Source: Saprospirales bacterium
GTDB lineage: Bacteria > Bacteroidota > Bacteroidia > Chitinophagales > Saprospiraceae
Assembly: GCA_016719895.1 (NCBI GenBank)
Contig: JADJYG010000011.1
Span: 15,001 to 79,000, forward strand
Reading direction: 5' to 3'
Length of the DNA stretch: 64,000 nt
Of this stretch, positions 1 through 9,435 are shown one piece after another. The notes beneath the pieces were generated by a model, which was not told the DNA's origin, did no database searches, and saw nothing but the letters and a program-made list of their open reading frames with translations. How positions within the stretch are numbered: the first letter of the stretch is position 1; each line of letters starts with the position of its first letter. The translations under genes were made by a program, and so were the position numbers.

Positions 1-410
1 AAATGACGAGACGCTGCGTCCGGATACGCCCGTTGCAATCATCCAACACCACCAGGTAACAACCGGGCGGCAGGGAGGCGACGTCGATCTGGACCGCCGA
101 AGGGCCATCTGCAAACGCACACATCAGATTTGTCCTTCCCAGAGCATCGAAGATACGAATCTGGCGCACCGCTATATCGCCGTCCGCCCGGTACGCCACC
201 CGGTATAGGGCGCCAGAACGCCTAAAAAGCGGTTCCGCTGCATACCACCGGCATAAATACGGCCATCGGGGCCATATTGCAGGTAATGTCAGCTGTTGCC
301 AGCCAAAACGGGCACCATCGGGCGAAAAAGCGCTAAACTGCTGATACAAATGCAACGGAAGAAGGCAGTTTTCATGGAATATTTCGATCAATACGTAGCA
401 AAATAGGGGT
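1..410 (-). pseudogene. Degraded 3' part of a T9SS-sorted secreted protein (runs off left edge)
   Basis: Read on the minus strand, about positions 235 down to 1 encode a typical T9SS type A C-terminal sorting domain: a beta-sandwich pattern with IRIFDALGR and LPPGCYLVVL. It stays open at the window edge, so its stop lies outside. Just upstream a different frame carries YLQYGPDGRIYAGG, a phrase common in large Bacteroidota surface proteins. Further upstream the first frame reads FSAFSPDGARF. These pieces lie in two frames and have no upstream start, because an in-frame stop lies near 410. I therefore read this as a frameshifted or internally deleted remnant rather than a live gene. A sequencing indel would give the same picture. 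Confidence 0.5.
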
Positions 411-510
411 TACCCGGCACAAATAGGAATGCTCGCTGCTATAGCTTTTGTATCTCAACCCCGACAATTTGCAATTCGAGACCCCCTAATACCCCTCCGG
501 CCAAATAAAA

Positions 511-539
511 AGCGCCTTCCCTTATGCCGGAAAGGCGCC
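511..539 (-). terminator. Intrinsic terminator-like hairpin
   Basis: A stem of about 9 bp with one bulge (512-520 against 529-538) is followed, on the minus strand, by a T-rich stretch at 510-505. It lies about 260 nt past the stop of the hybrid regulator and could end that transcript. Nothing else is recognised between 540 and 796. Confidence 0.5.
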
Positions 540-796
540 TGTTCGTTTTCATGTAGTTTTACAAAGTTCGTTGCACTGATTTTATTTAACCTGGCGCCAC
601 CCAACACCACATAAAAGTGTAAAGCGGTGCGATATTGCGGCAGGATGAATTGGAGTTTTGTTGCCTGATAACAGCCTCAAAATTATCCGGAGGGCAGCAA
701 TACCGTTCGCACTATTGTAACTAAAAGGTGGATTATTGTAACATCGATTACAAGTAACTCATAAACAAGGATTTACAATATTATTTTCACAAAAAA

Positions 797-3700
797 TCAA
801 TCGCGCAGATCGCTGGGCGCCATGCCGAACTCCTCGGCGAACACCCGGCTGAAATACTTGGGATCGTCGAAGCCCACCTTATACGCTACTTCCGACACGT
901 TCATCGCCGTACCGAGCAGCAGGCGACGGGCGTGTTGCAGGCGCACGCTGCGGATATAAAGCGCCGTAGAGCGGCCGGTAAGGGCTTTGGTCTTGCGGTG
1001 CAACTGCATCCGGCTCATGGCCATACGGCGGCACAAGTCGTCGATGGACAGCTCGGCGTTGGCCAGTTCGCCTTCGATAAGGCCGCGAAATTTCAATAAA
1101 AAGGCGTCCTCTGCTTTGCCATCTGTCGTATTTTGTAAAGCCGGCGCTTCCAGGTTGCGGTAATACTCCTGCCAACGCAGCCGGGATTCGAGCAGGTTTT
1201 TCAACTGGGCCAGCAGCTCGGCTTGGTGGAAGGGTTTGGCGAGGTAGGCATCGGCGCCGCGCTCCAGCCCCGCAATACGATCGGTCACGGCGGTGCGGGC
1301 AGTCAGCATAAGCAAGGGAATGTGGCTGGTGCGCGGGTCGTTTTTAAGCGTGGCGCTCAGTTCAAAACCGTCTTTGCCCGGCATCATCACGTCGCTGATG
1401 ATGAGGTCGGGGACGAGCTCCAGGGCTTTTTCGATACCGCTTTGACCGTCGGATGCGGTTTCAATCCGGTATTGATGCTCCAGGCAACGGATCAGGAGGG
1501 TGCGCACGTCGGCATGGTCTTCCACCAGGAGCAACAGCGGCCAATCCGCTTCGCCACTCGCGGGCCCATCAGAAGCGCCGGCAGGGCGCCCGGGCATCAC
1601 ACCGGGCAAGGGGGCCGGCCCGGCGCCTGCAAGGGCTCCCCGGGTAATGGGCAGTTGCACGTTGAAGGTGGCGCCTTTCCCCGGAGCGCTTTCTGCGGTT
1701 ATTTCGCCTTTTAACAGGCGGACCAGCTCCAGGGTCAGGGCCAGACCGATACCGGTCCCTTCGCCCCGCCGCGTACTGGAATTGTCCGCCTGGTAAAAAC
1801 GGTCGAAAATAAACGGCAGCTGCCCGGCGGGAATACCGATACCAGTGTCGGCGACGGTAAGCCGCAAACGGTCTCCCGTGCGTCCGGAAGCCGGAAGCGC
1901 CGCCAACCGCAAGGCAATTTCTCCTCCGGCAGGCGTGAATTTGACGGCGTTGGACAGCAGGTTGGATAGGATTTGTAGCATTTTGCCGGGGTCGTAATCC
2001 ATTACGATGGACTCCGGTTCGCTGCCGATGCGCAGGATAATATCTTTGGCATCGGCGGCGGATTGAAAAGACTCGGCGACGTACTTTACATACGCGACGA
2101 TATCCCCCTGCTCCAGTTGAACCTGCATTTGCCGGGATTCCAGTTTGGCCAGGTCGAGCATCTGGTTGATCAACCCCAGCAAATTCTGGCTGTTGCGGCG
2201 GATAAGCGCCAAACCCTCGCCAAGCCGGGTCTGGGGGTTTTTCTCCACCTGTTCGACCATGCCGAGAATGACGGTCAGCGGGGTGCGGAACTCATGCGTG
2301 ATGTTGGCGTACAGGCGGGATTTGGTTTTGTCTATTTCCTTGAGCTGCTCCGTTTCTACCCGTTCCAGCTCCAGGCTAAGGCGCAGTTGCTGCTCTTTCA
2401 ATTCTTTCCGGATCAACCAATACAGCACTCCGCCCAGCGCCAGCAGGTACAACAGATAAGCCCACCACGCGCCCCACCAGGGCCGGGCGATCACGATCCG
2501 GACGGTAGCCCCCGTCTGGTTCCAAACGCCGTCGTTGTTCGAACCGATCACCGTGAAGGTGTAGGTGCCCGGCGACAAATTGGTGTAGTGGGCCGAGTTT
2601 TCACCGGCTTCCGTTTCGATCCAGTTGTCCCGGTACCCTTCCAGCCGGTATTTATAGCGGTTTTTTTCCGGATTGAGGTAGTTCAACGCGGCAAACTCGA
2701 ATGAAAAGTCGTTTTGCCAATGGGGCAAGCGGATCGCTTCGCTGTAAAAAATCTCCCGTTGCAGGGGAGAGGCAAAGTCCAGTGTATCGCCCGGAGAACC
2801 GCTGACCGGAACCGGCCGGTTGAACAATCTGAACCCGGTGATCACCACCGGCGGGGGTTGCGGGTTTTCGCGTATACTATCCGGATGGAACACATTGATC
2901 CCGTTGGCGCCTGCAAACAACAATTCTCCGGAGCGGCGGTCGATAGCGCCGGCGGTGTACGCGCCGCCGAGCAGGCCGTCGCGGGCGTCGTAAACCCGGA
3001 TATCGCCGGTTCGGACATTCAACCTGGAAATACCTTTCGGGGCGCCCAGCCAGAGGTTGCCGCGGGCATCTTCCAGGATACAGGTCACGGCGTTATCCGC
3101 CAGTCCATCCTGGCGCCGCCAGTGGCGCAGGCTCTTTTTTTCGGGATCGAACAAGAACAAACCGTCATCGGCGCCCAACCAGAAACCGCCGTCCGGATGG
3201 GGGTGCAGGCAATAAATGCGGCTTCTCTGAGATTTCCGGCTCAGCGGAAAATTTTCGATCGCTCCGGCGCTGCGGTTCAGCCGGCCCAGCCCTTCGATAT
3301 TGGCCACCCACAAGTCGCCTTTACGGTCTTCCGCAATGTCGAACACCCAGTTTTTGAACAGATTGCCTGGGTCGCGCACGGGCCAGCGAAACGAACGGAA
3401 GGTATTGGCAGCCGGGTCGAAAGCATTCAGGCCATCGTCAACTGTACCCAGCCACAGCGCCCCCTTTTTATCTTCGTAAAAATGCACGATGTCGTTGTCG
3501 CCGATACTTCCGGGTTTGCCGTCGGGCAAGTTGTGTAAAAAAACGCCGCTGGTGCGCCCTTTGGGCAACCGGGGAATAAAACGGCTAAGCCCGCCCCCCC
3601 AGGTCCCGATCCATACCGTACCCCGGCTGTCTTCAAAAATAGCCACCACATCGTCGTCGCCGATACTTTGGGCATTGCCCGGCAGGCGCTGGAAATGCGC

Positions 3701-4975
3701 CACCGCGCCGGTTTCCTGGTCGAGCGCGTCCATACCGCCGTCGTCTATACCGGTCCAAACTGTTCCGTCGGCGCCGACAAACAGGCACAAGATGCCGCCC
3801 GGGGAGAGCGTGGCCTTGCCGCCCGTATTGCGATAAACCTGAAACGGTTTCTGGTACCGGCTCCGGTAGCTCAGGCCTTTGTGATGGCCCACCCACAACC
3901 CGCCGTCGCGGTCGGCGTACAAGGCCTCGATATTATTGTCGTTCAAGCTTTTAGGATCGTCGGGGTCGTGTTGGTGCCGGATGAACGCACCGGTGCCGGG
4001 GTTCCAAAGGTCCAGGCCGCCTCCGTCGGAGCCGACCCACAGGCGCCCCTGGCCGTCTTCGACGATGTGGGTGACAAAATCATTGCTCAACCCGTCGGGC
4101 CGGTTGGGCGCAGCGCGAAAGACCCGCATAGTTTTTTCGCCGGGGGCGATCCGGTACAAGCCGTTGGCCGTACCGATCCAAAAATACCCGGCACGGTCGA
4201 ACAGCAGGGTATTGACGGTGGCCGTGGCCAACGCGCCGGCGCCAGGTATGTCCGGAAAGGGAAAACGCTCGATCGTATTGGTTTTCGGGTCCAGTCGGTT
4301 CAGCCCGCGTCCGGTGCCCAGCCACAGACAGCCGGCCCGGTCCGTTTCGATACTCCACACATGGTTGTGGCTTAAACTCCGGGCGTCCTGGTCGTTGTGG
4401 CTGAAGCGAACAAGACGCAGCTCCCCCTTGGCGACCTGGCGATGGAAATTTTCCCGGGAAAAAGCGGTTGTGGCGCCGCAGAGCAGGCGGAAAAGCCCCG
4501 CCGTGGTGCCGGCCCAGACCGTTCCATCGCGGTCTTCTTTCAGCGTCAAAACGTGCCCGATCGCGTTCAACGGGTTTTGATCCGCACCGGCCGGCGGAAA
4601 AAACAACCCCGCGACCCGATCCATCAACTGAAGCCCCTCATTCGTCCCAACCCAGAAATTACCACGGCTGTCTTCCAGCAAAGCCGGAACCATATTTCCG
4701 CCAAGGCTGCCCTTGCCACCCGGAACGGGCTCGTATACCGCGCATTTATACCCGTCGAAGCGGTTCAGCCCGCCCTCGGCGCCAATCCATATAAATCCCT
4801 TGCTGTCATGGCAAAAGGAGCGGACGCGAGCGCCGGAAAGCCCGTCGTCGGGTGTAAGGTGGGTAAACGAGACGCTATTTCCGCCCGTTTGGCCGGCGCA
4901 GCGCCCTGGCAATCCCCCGGTTAATAAACAGGCAAAAAGCCAACTCAAAACAAAGAAGCCGGAAGGTATATTCAT
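797..4975 (-). CDS. Hybrid two-component regulator (HTCS): sensor, histidine kinase, receiver and AraC HTH in one protein
   Basis: This 1392-residue protein has a signal peptide (about 1-28) and a long periplasmic sensor of two-bladed-propeller type. The sensor is built from Reg_prop repeats (many W-x-G-T-x-x-G-L motifs, about 35-740) and a Y_Y_Y domain (about 760-840). A single membrane helix lies near 850-875. The cytoplasmic part has a HisKA H-box (THEFRTPL, about 915) and an HATPase domain with N-box, DTGIGIP and GTGIGLAL motifs. A receiver domain follows (about 1147-1260) with phospho-acceptor Asp in ISDVMMPG and Lys in AKPF. An AraC helix-turn-helix forms the last 100 residues. This is the full SusR-like HTCS architecture, which in Bacteroidota usually senses glycans or oligosaccharides and activates nearby operons. 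No Sus locus lies beside it, so the ligand is unknown. All catalytic motifs look intact. Confidence 0.93.
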   Translation of the reverse strand: MNIPSGFFVLSWLFACLLTGGLPGRCAGQTGGNSVSFTHLTPDDGLSGARVRSFCHDSKGFIWIGAEGGLNRFDGYKCAVYEPVPGGKGSLGGNMVPALLEDSRGNFWVGTNEGLQLMDRVAGLFFPPAGADQNPLNAIGHVLTLKEDRDGTVWAGTTAGLFRLLCGATTAFSRENFHRQVAKGELRLVRFSHNDQDARSLSHNHVWSIETDRAGCLWLGTGRGLNRLDPKTNTIERFPFPDIPGAGALATATVNTLLFDRAGYFWIGTANGLYRIAPGEKTMRVFRAAPNRPDGLSNDFVTHIVEDGQGRLWVGSDGGGLDLWNPGTGAFIRHQHDPDDPKSLNDNNIEALYADRDGGLWVGHHKGLSYRSRYQKPFQVYRNTGGKATLSPGGILCLFVGADGTVWTGIDDGGMDALDQETGAVAHFQRLPGNAQSIGDDDVVAIFEDSRGTVWIGTWGGGLSRFIPRLPKGRTSGVFLHNLPDGKPGSIGDNDIVHFYEDKKGALWLGTVDDGLNAFDPAANTFRSFRWPVRDPGNLFKNWVFDIAEDRKGDLWVANIEGLGRLNRSAGAIENFPLSRKSQRSRIYCLHPHPDGGFWLGADDGLFLFDPEKKSLRHWRRQDGLADNAVTCILEDARGNLWLGAPKGISRLNVRTGDIRVYDARDGLLGGAYTAGAIDRRSGELLFAGANGINVFHPDSIRENPQPPPVVITGFRLFNRPVPVSGSPGDTLDFASPLQREIFYSEAIRLPHWQNDFSFEFAALNYLNPEKNRYKYRLEGYRDNWIETEAGENSAHYTNLSPGTYTFTVIGSNNDGVWNQTGATVRIVIARPWWGAWWAYLLYLLALGGVLYWLIRKELKEQQLRLSLELERVETEQLKEIDKTKSRLYANITHEFRTPLTVILGMVEQVEKNPQTRLGEGLALIRRNSQNLLGLINQMLDLAKLESRQMQVQLEQGDIVAYVKYVAESFQSAADAKDIILRIGSEPESIVMDYDPGKMLQILSNLLSNAVKFTPAGGEIALRLAALPASGRTGDRLRLTVADTGIGIPAGQLPFIFDRFYQADNSSTRRGEGTGIGLALTLELVRLLKGEITAESAPGKGATFNVQLPITRGALAGAGPAPLPGVMPGRPAGASDGPASGEADWPLLLLVEDHADVRTLLIRCLEHQYRIETASDGQSGIEKALELVPDLIISDVMMPGKDGFELSATLKNDPRTSHIPLLMLTARTAVTDRIAGLERGADAYLAKPFHQAELLAQLKNLLESRLRWQEYYRNLEAPALQNTTDGKAEDAFLLKFRGLIEGELANAELSIDDLCRRMAMSRMQLHRKTKALTGRSTALYIRSVRLQHARRLLLGTAMNVSEVAYKVGFDDPKYFSRVFAEEFGMAPSDLRD

Positions 4976-5038
4976 TTGCCGGCAAAGATAATACGCTTGT
5001 TGCGACTGAAAAGACGGTTGACTAGAGCGGTGCTGTTG

Positions 5039-5887
5039 CTATGCCGCCATGATGCGCGCCAAAGCCGCGTAAGCCATTTGCCGCAAGGCGATGCGCGCAA
5101 AAACAAACGCCTGTTGTGCGCCGAAAAATACCAGGATCATGCCGGGCGAGGTCATGCCGCCGTACGACCCGGCCGTCCAGTAAACCAGCGTCAGCAGTAG
5201 AAATATGCCGCCGAACGCCGCCAGCAAACCCAGGCAGCGCGTTTTGTCGCGCCAAAACGCCCGGAAGCCGTTTTTGATCATGCCGCCGAAGCGCCCGCCC
5301 CGGCGTATGTGGTGCAAGCGGCTAAGCGCCGCCCAGGCAAACAATACCGCCAAACCCGACAACCAAACGAAAAACAAAAACACAGCGCCCCAGACCGCGT
5401 ATTTTTCAGAAGGCAACTCCTCCAGGGCCCAACCCAGGCCGGCCGCCGCCGGCAACCACAAAACCGCCGTCCATACCAGGGCCAGCGCCAGAAAAAACAA
5501 CGCGAGCGGCAGAAATGCTAAAAAATACGCCGCCCCACCCTGCCAAAATGCGCGACCTGAAATGCGCTCCGCCGAAGCAGCACAGTAGAGCATCCCCCCT
5601 TGGATAAACACCGAAAAAAACAGCCAGACCAACGCCAGCCAACGCAACTGCCCCAGCAGCGGGGTGATGGACGCGCCATGCACATTCAGAAAATCGGTCA
5701 GCACCGTATGGTCGTACCCCTGCAATAACTTATGTAACTCCAGCGAATGGCCGATGGAAGCCTCCAGCACTTCGTATGCCTGCATGCCCAAGGTAAGCGC
5801 CAGGCACAACTGCAACGCGTACACTATGGCCACAATGCGCCACTGCCGGAAACCGGTGGCTATTCCGCGAAAAATAATATCATTCAT
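5039..5887 (-). CDS. Polytopic membrane protein of unknown function
   Basis: This 282-residue protein has about six hydrophobic segments (roughly 18-35, 75-100, 115-150, 160-185, 210-235, 240-262) separated by short Arg-rich loops. No catalytic motif is recognised. It starts 10 nt after the stop of the M1 peptidase gene, so the two are probably co-transcribed. The arrangement suggests an inner-membrane partner or a permease-like protein, but I cannot name a family with confidence. Confidence 0.75.
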   Translation of the reverse strand: MNDIIFRGIATGFRQWRIVAIVYALQLCLALTLGMQAYEVLEASIGHSLELHKLLQGYDHTVLTDFLNVHGASITPLLGQLRWLALVWLFFSVFIQGGMLYCAASAERISGRAFWQGGAAYFLAFLPLALFFLALALVWTAVLWLPAAAGLGWALEELPSEKYAVWGAVFLFFVWLSGLAVLFAWAALSRLHHIRRGGRFGGMIKNGFRAFWRDKTRCLGLLAAFGGIFLLLTLVYWTAGSYGGMTSPGMILVFFGAQQAFVFARIALRQMAYAALARIMAA

Positions 5888-5897
5888 GATACATCAT

Positions 5898-7907
5898 TCA
5901 AACCAGGAAACTTACTGTCTGCAGAAAGTTTTGTATCCAAAAAACCGCCTTGGCCGCGTATTTCCAGAGTGGCGCCGTGTCTGGTTTCAGGGTCAGGCTG
6001 TTGTTATTGAGGTCTGTATCGAGGGCAAGTTTTTGTTGCGGGTCAATCTGCGCCGAAACCACCCGGGAAGGACCATGAAACGTAAAAACGTGCAGCCCTT
6101 CCACGCCCGGCCAGTGCACCGTCTGCGCGCTGCCGTCCTCGAACGTCACCCGCACGTCCACCGGAAATACCCAATCGCCTTTGCGCTGCACTTCCACCTT
6201 CGAAAGTACCTGCTGCGGGCCGCTGCCGTCGCGGTACGTAAAACCGGTGGCGTAACCCCCAAATACGCCCTGTGGCGCCGGCAACGCCTCGTTCGTAATA
6301 CGCGTGACGGCATAATCCAACACCAGGGCATCGTAAATACTTGTTTCAAACAATCCGTACACCTGCTGGGCAAACACGCTGTCGGGCCGGCCCATCAGCC
6401 CGGCGTGAAACGCAGCCATAAAATCGCGGCCGCGCGGACGCCGGAACTTCCACTGGTCGAAATAGGCCCGCAGAATCCGGTCCATATCCGCCTCGCCTAC
6501 CAGCGCCTGCACGGTGCGCAGGGCCGTGGCGGTTTTGCTGTAGATCAGGGGTTTGTAATTCGCTTCCGTAAACTGCCAGCCCGGCCGGGCTACGGCGCCG
6601 GAGCGCGGGTTGCGCAGGGTGGTATACTCCAGGCGGGTGAGCGCGCGGTTGCCGAAACGGTAGCCCGCCACGTCCGCCACCGACCGGTTGCCACCGTACG
6701 CCGCATCGATGATCCGGTCTTCGAAGTACGTTACGAAGCCCTCGTCGAGCCAGGGCTCTTCTTTCTCGTTGTTAGCGACCATGCCCATAAAATACTGGTG
6801 CACAAACTCGTGCACCACCAGCGATTCTGACGTCCGGATATTTTCCGGCATGCCGTAAAACGTGCCGGCAGTAATAAACGTCGGGTATTCCATCAGCCCC
6901 GAGCGCAAACCGTGAAAAGGCGGGTCCACCACCGTGATGACGGGATACGGATAGCGGCCGACGTGCTCGTCCAGGTATGCCAGGGCGAATTTCAGGGCGT
7001 GCAGGTAACGCGGCCCCATGGCGAGGTGTTCCGGCGGCAGCAGAAGGCGAATCTGTACGCCTTGCCACCGGTCTTCCAGTACCCGGAAGCGCGGATAAAC
7101 GGACCAGGCAAAATCGATCACGTCTTCCGCGTGGTAGCGGCGGGTGACGGTGCCGTCGGGATTGTTTTTTTCACTGACGAGGCAGCCTGTCGCGCCCGCG
7201 ACGAATTTCTTGTCGGTGGTGAGCTGCACGTCGTACACGCCAAAATCGGCGTAAAATTCCGTCTGGCGCAAAAACTGGTGGCAGTTCCAATCCCAAATGC
7301 CCATGTTGTTTTGCTCAAAAACGCCCATCTGTGGAAACCAATGGCAGAACAGGTAAAAATCCTGACTGTACCCGGCGCGTGCAATGGTTTTGGGCATTTT
7401 AGCGCGCCATTTGAGGTGCAGAACAGCCGTTTCGCCGGGTAAAAGCAGGGTGTCGAGCGGGACCTCCAGTACGGTTTGGTCGGCAGCATTGCCGTCGTCG
7501 GGCTGGATGTAGCGCTTGTTCGAGGTCAGATCGGAGATCGCGCCATGGCGTTCGCGTTCGATTTTTTCGACATCGATCCAGCCCCATTCGCCGGGCCCCC
7601 GGCCGGTAAAACCCTGGCCGAAAATGCGGGTTGTTCCCTTTAAAAACGAGGATTCCGTGTTTTTGAACGCGTTGAGGTAGAGGTAAAACCGCAGTGCGCG
7701 AATGGGCGCCGGCGATTGGTTCGTAAACCAGACTGTCTGCGCCGCATCGATGGTTTTAGCCCGGTCGTCGAGCGTGGCATTTATGGTATAATTGGCCGGG
7801 CGGCGGCTCAGCGGCTGCGGAAAATACGGGGCGCACTGGGCAAACGCCCCCTGGCCGGCCGAAAAGAGCAGGAAAAAAAAGAGGGAAAAGCAGAAACGGG
7901 CGTTCAT
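5898..7907 (-). CDS. M1 family zinc metallopeptidase (secreted or periplasmic)
   Basis: A signal peptide (about 1-23) is followed by an N-terminal beta domain and a gluzincin catalytic domain. The zinc site is visible as HEFVH near residue 366 with the third ligand Glu 18 residues further on, in EPWLDEGF. The upstream GLMEYP replaces the usual GAMEN exopeptidase motif. The length (669) suits the Bacteroidota branch of M1 enzymes that lack the long C-terminal HEAT domain. The expected role is trimming of N-terminal residues from peptides outside the cytoplasm. It is the first gene of a pair with the membrane protein at 5039-5887. Confidence 0.88.
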   Translation of the reverse strand: MNARFCFSLFFFLLFSAGQGAFAQCAPYFPQPLSRRPANYTINATLDDRAKTIDAAQTVWFTNQSPAPIRALRFYLYLNAFKNTESSFLKGTTRIFGQGFTGRGPGEWGWIDVEKIERERHGAISDLTSNKRYIQPDDGNAADQTVLEVPLDTLLLPGETAVLHLKWRAKMPKTIARAGYSQDFYLFCHWFPQMGVFEQNNMGIWDWNCHQFLRQTEFYADFGVYDVQLTTDKKFVAGATGCLVSEKNNPDGTVTRRYHAEDVIDFAWSVYPRFRVLEDRWQGVQIRLLLPPEHLAMGPRYLHALKFALAYLDEHVGRYPYPVITVVDPPFHGLRSGLMEYPTFITAGTFYGMPENIRTSESLVVHEFVHQYFMGMVANNEKEEPWLDEGFVTYFEDRIIDAAYGGNRSVADVAGYRFGNRALTRLEYTTLRNPRSGAVARPGWQFTEANYKPLIYSKTATALRTVQALVGEADMDRILRAYFDQWKFRRPRGRDFMAAFHAGLMGRPDSVFAQQVYGLFETSIYDALVLDYAVTRITNEALPAPQGVFGGYATGFTYRDGSGPQQVLSKVEVQRKGDWVFPVDVRVTFEDGSAQTVHWPGVEGLHVFTFHGPSRVVSAQIDPQQKLALDTDLNNNSLTLKPDTAPLWKYAAKAVFWIQNFLQTVSFLV

Positions 7908-8056
7908 CTTGTTTTTTCTGGAAAAGAGATGGGCTAAGGTCGGAAATTTCGGAAATGTGCGGGAAAAATCAACCGGCGGAACGCTTATTCAGATCAATCC
8001 GTTGTTAAAGGACTTTGGAAAATTGACCTTCCGGCAACTATTTTGTTATTTCTTAT

Positions 8057-8328
8057 CTCGACTTTAGCCAAATGAAAAGGTGAAAATGCAGTTAATGACT
8101 ATCCGCATGTTGTACCCCAAAAGTTAAATCCCGATACCGCCGCGTATCGGGATTTAACTTTTGGGGTACAACATACGGATAGTCCCTATGCAGTTTACCA
8201 GCAAGGCAGACAAGTTTTGGAATTAATTATGAACATCCCGTTTTTAGCGTGATGTTCATAATTTCAACAATCACCTTCCTGATGCGCAATGAGCACTTTT
8301 TTTAGCGTTTCAAATGGCTAAAGTCGAG
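8057..8328. repeat. 272-bp non-coding element bounded by 21-bp inverted repeats
   Basis: The outer arms 8057-8077 and 8308-8328 are inverted repeats (19 of 21 match; core CTCGACTTTAGCCA). Inside lie a very long palindrome (8097-8184) and a perfect 13-bp hairpin (8225-8237 with 8251-8263). No open reading frame is seen. The bounded, nested structure resembles a MITE or other non-autonomous element. It fills most of the 500-nt gap between the divergent M1 peptidase and SGNH hydrolase genes, so it could also influence their promoters. The rest of the gap holds nothing recognised. Confidence 0.6.
8097..8184. repeat. Near-perfect 41-bp-arm palindrome flanked by an 8-bp direct repeat
   Basis: Arms 8097-8137 and 8144-8184 match at 40 of 41 positions around a 6-nt loop. 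The 8-bp word ATGCAGTT occurs just outside on both sides (8086-8093 and 8188-8195). This looks like a target-site duplication, so the palindrome may be a separate insertion nested in the larger element. Confidence 0.65.
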
Positions 8329-8409
8329 CTGAGCGTTTATTGACGGGATTTCAAGGGGTAAACCCGTAACTTGTCAGGCCCGTTTGCAGTTTTCCAGACC
8401 CAACAGGTT

Positions 8410-9423
8410 ATGCAACCTTTAATAAAAAAAAGCCTTAAACGCCTGCTCTACTCAGGTTATCTTACCCTGGCCGCTTGGGGCCTGCTGGAGATAGCCTACC
8501 GCTATCAGTGGATCGATTTTTATGCCACCGAACTCCGGTATTTGAACCCGGAGGCCGCCCTTCGCGCTAATTCGGGAAAATCCCGGATACTGCTCTTGGG
8601 CGATTCCTTTTCCGCACAACCGCATAGTTATGTCGATACCCTCCGCGATAGCCTGCCCGGCCTGGACATCATCAATGCCGCCGTACCGGGCACGGGCATC
8701 CTCGAAGCAGCCATTATTGGCGCGGATAAGACCAATCGCTTCCCGCCCGATGTGCTGCTATATCAGGTATATGCCGGAAACGATCTCTGGGATATCCGGA
8801 AGTCCTGCGCCAGCCCGAAAATCTCCCTTGCCCGAAAACTCTATTGGCTCTTGTCTGACTATTCCCTGGCGCTCCGTTACCTGAATTACAGCCTGGGACA
8901 GTTCAAATCGCGTATCGGAAAATCCGTTGAAAAACAGGAACTTAAACGGGATATCCCTTTTTCTGCCGCACTGTATTCGAAGCGCGAACGCCTGCTGTTG
9001 CAGGCAGAACCGGGCCTCCTGCGCCACAGTATTCTGGCAGAAGGGGCACGCGGCCGGGACCTGGAGCGCTGGTTGGGAGAAATGGACCGGATCATTGCCG
9101 CACTTCCTGCGCGTACGCAACGGATTGTGCTACTCGTGCTGCCGCACTGCGTTCAGGTAAATGATTATTACGGAAATAACCTGGAAGCGCTGGGCGCCGA
9201 ACCCTTCGGACCAGAAATCCTGCAGGCGCCGTATCCCTTTTTACAGCGCATTCAGGCGCATTACGCCGGGCAGCCGCGCGTCAGCGTATTTTCCCCCCTG
9301 CCGGTTTTTCAACAAAACGATTCGACCGGCCACCGGCTGTACTATGCGAACGACCCCCATTTGAATCCGGCCGGCCACCAGCTGCTGGGACAAGTATTAC
9401 AGGCATATCTAGAACGCTTGTGA
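8410..9423 (+). CDS. Membrane-anchored SGNH/GDSL hydrolase-like protein
   Basis: The first ATG in frame is at 8410; an in-frame TTG at 8371 is less likely. The product is 337 residues. An N-terminal membrane anchor (about 12-32) precedes an SGNH fold. Block I is GDSFS near residue 63, a Gly block lies in NAAVPGTG, the block III Asn is in YAGNDLW, and the catalytic Asp and His are in NDPHLNPAGH near the C-terminus. Enzymes of this kind are esterases or O-acyltransferase partners acting on polysaccharides or lipids outside the membrane. There is no MBOAT acyltransferase next door, so the substrate is unknown. Confidence 0.8.
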   Translation: MQPLIKKSLKRLLYSGYLTLAAWGLLEIAYRYQWIDFYATELRYLNPEAALRANSGKSRILLLGDSFSAQPHSYVDTLRDSLPGLDIINAAVPGTGILEAAIIGADKTNRFPPDVLLYQVYAGNDLWDIRKSCASPKISLARKLYWLLSDYSLALRYLNYSLGQFKSRIGKSVEKQELKRDIPFSAALYSKRERLLLQAEPGLLRHSILAEGARGRDLERWLGEMDRIIAALPARTQRIVLLVLPHCVQVNDYYGNNLEALGAEPFGPEILQAPYPFLQRIQAHYAGQPRVSVFSPLPVFQQNDSTGHRLYYANDPHLNPAGHQLLGQVLQAYLERL

Positions 9424-9435
9424 GCGAACGGTTTT

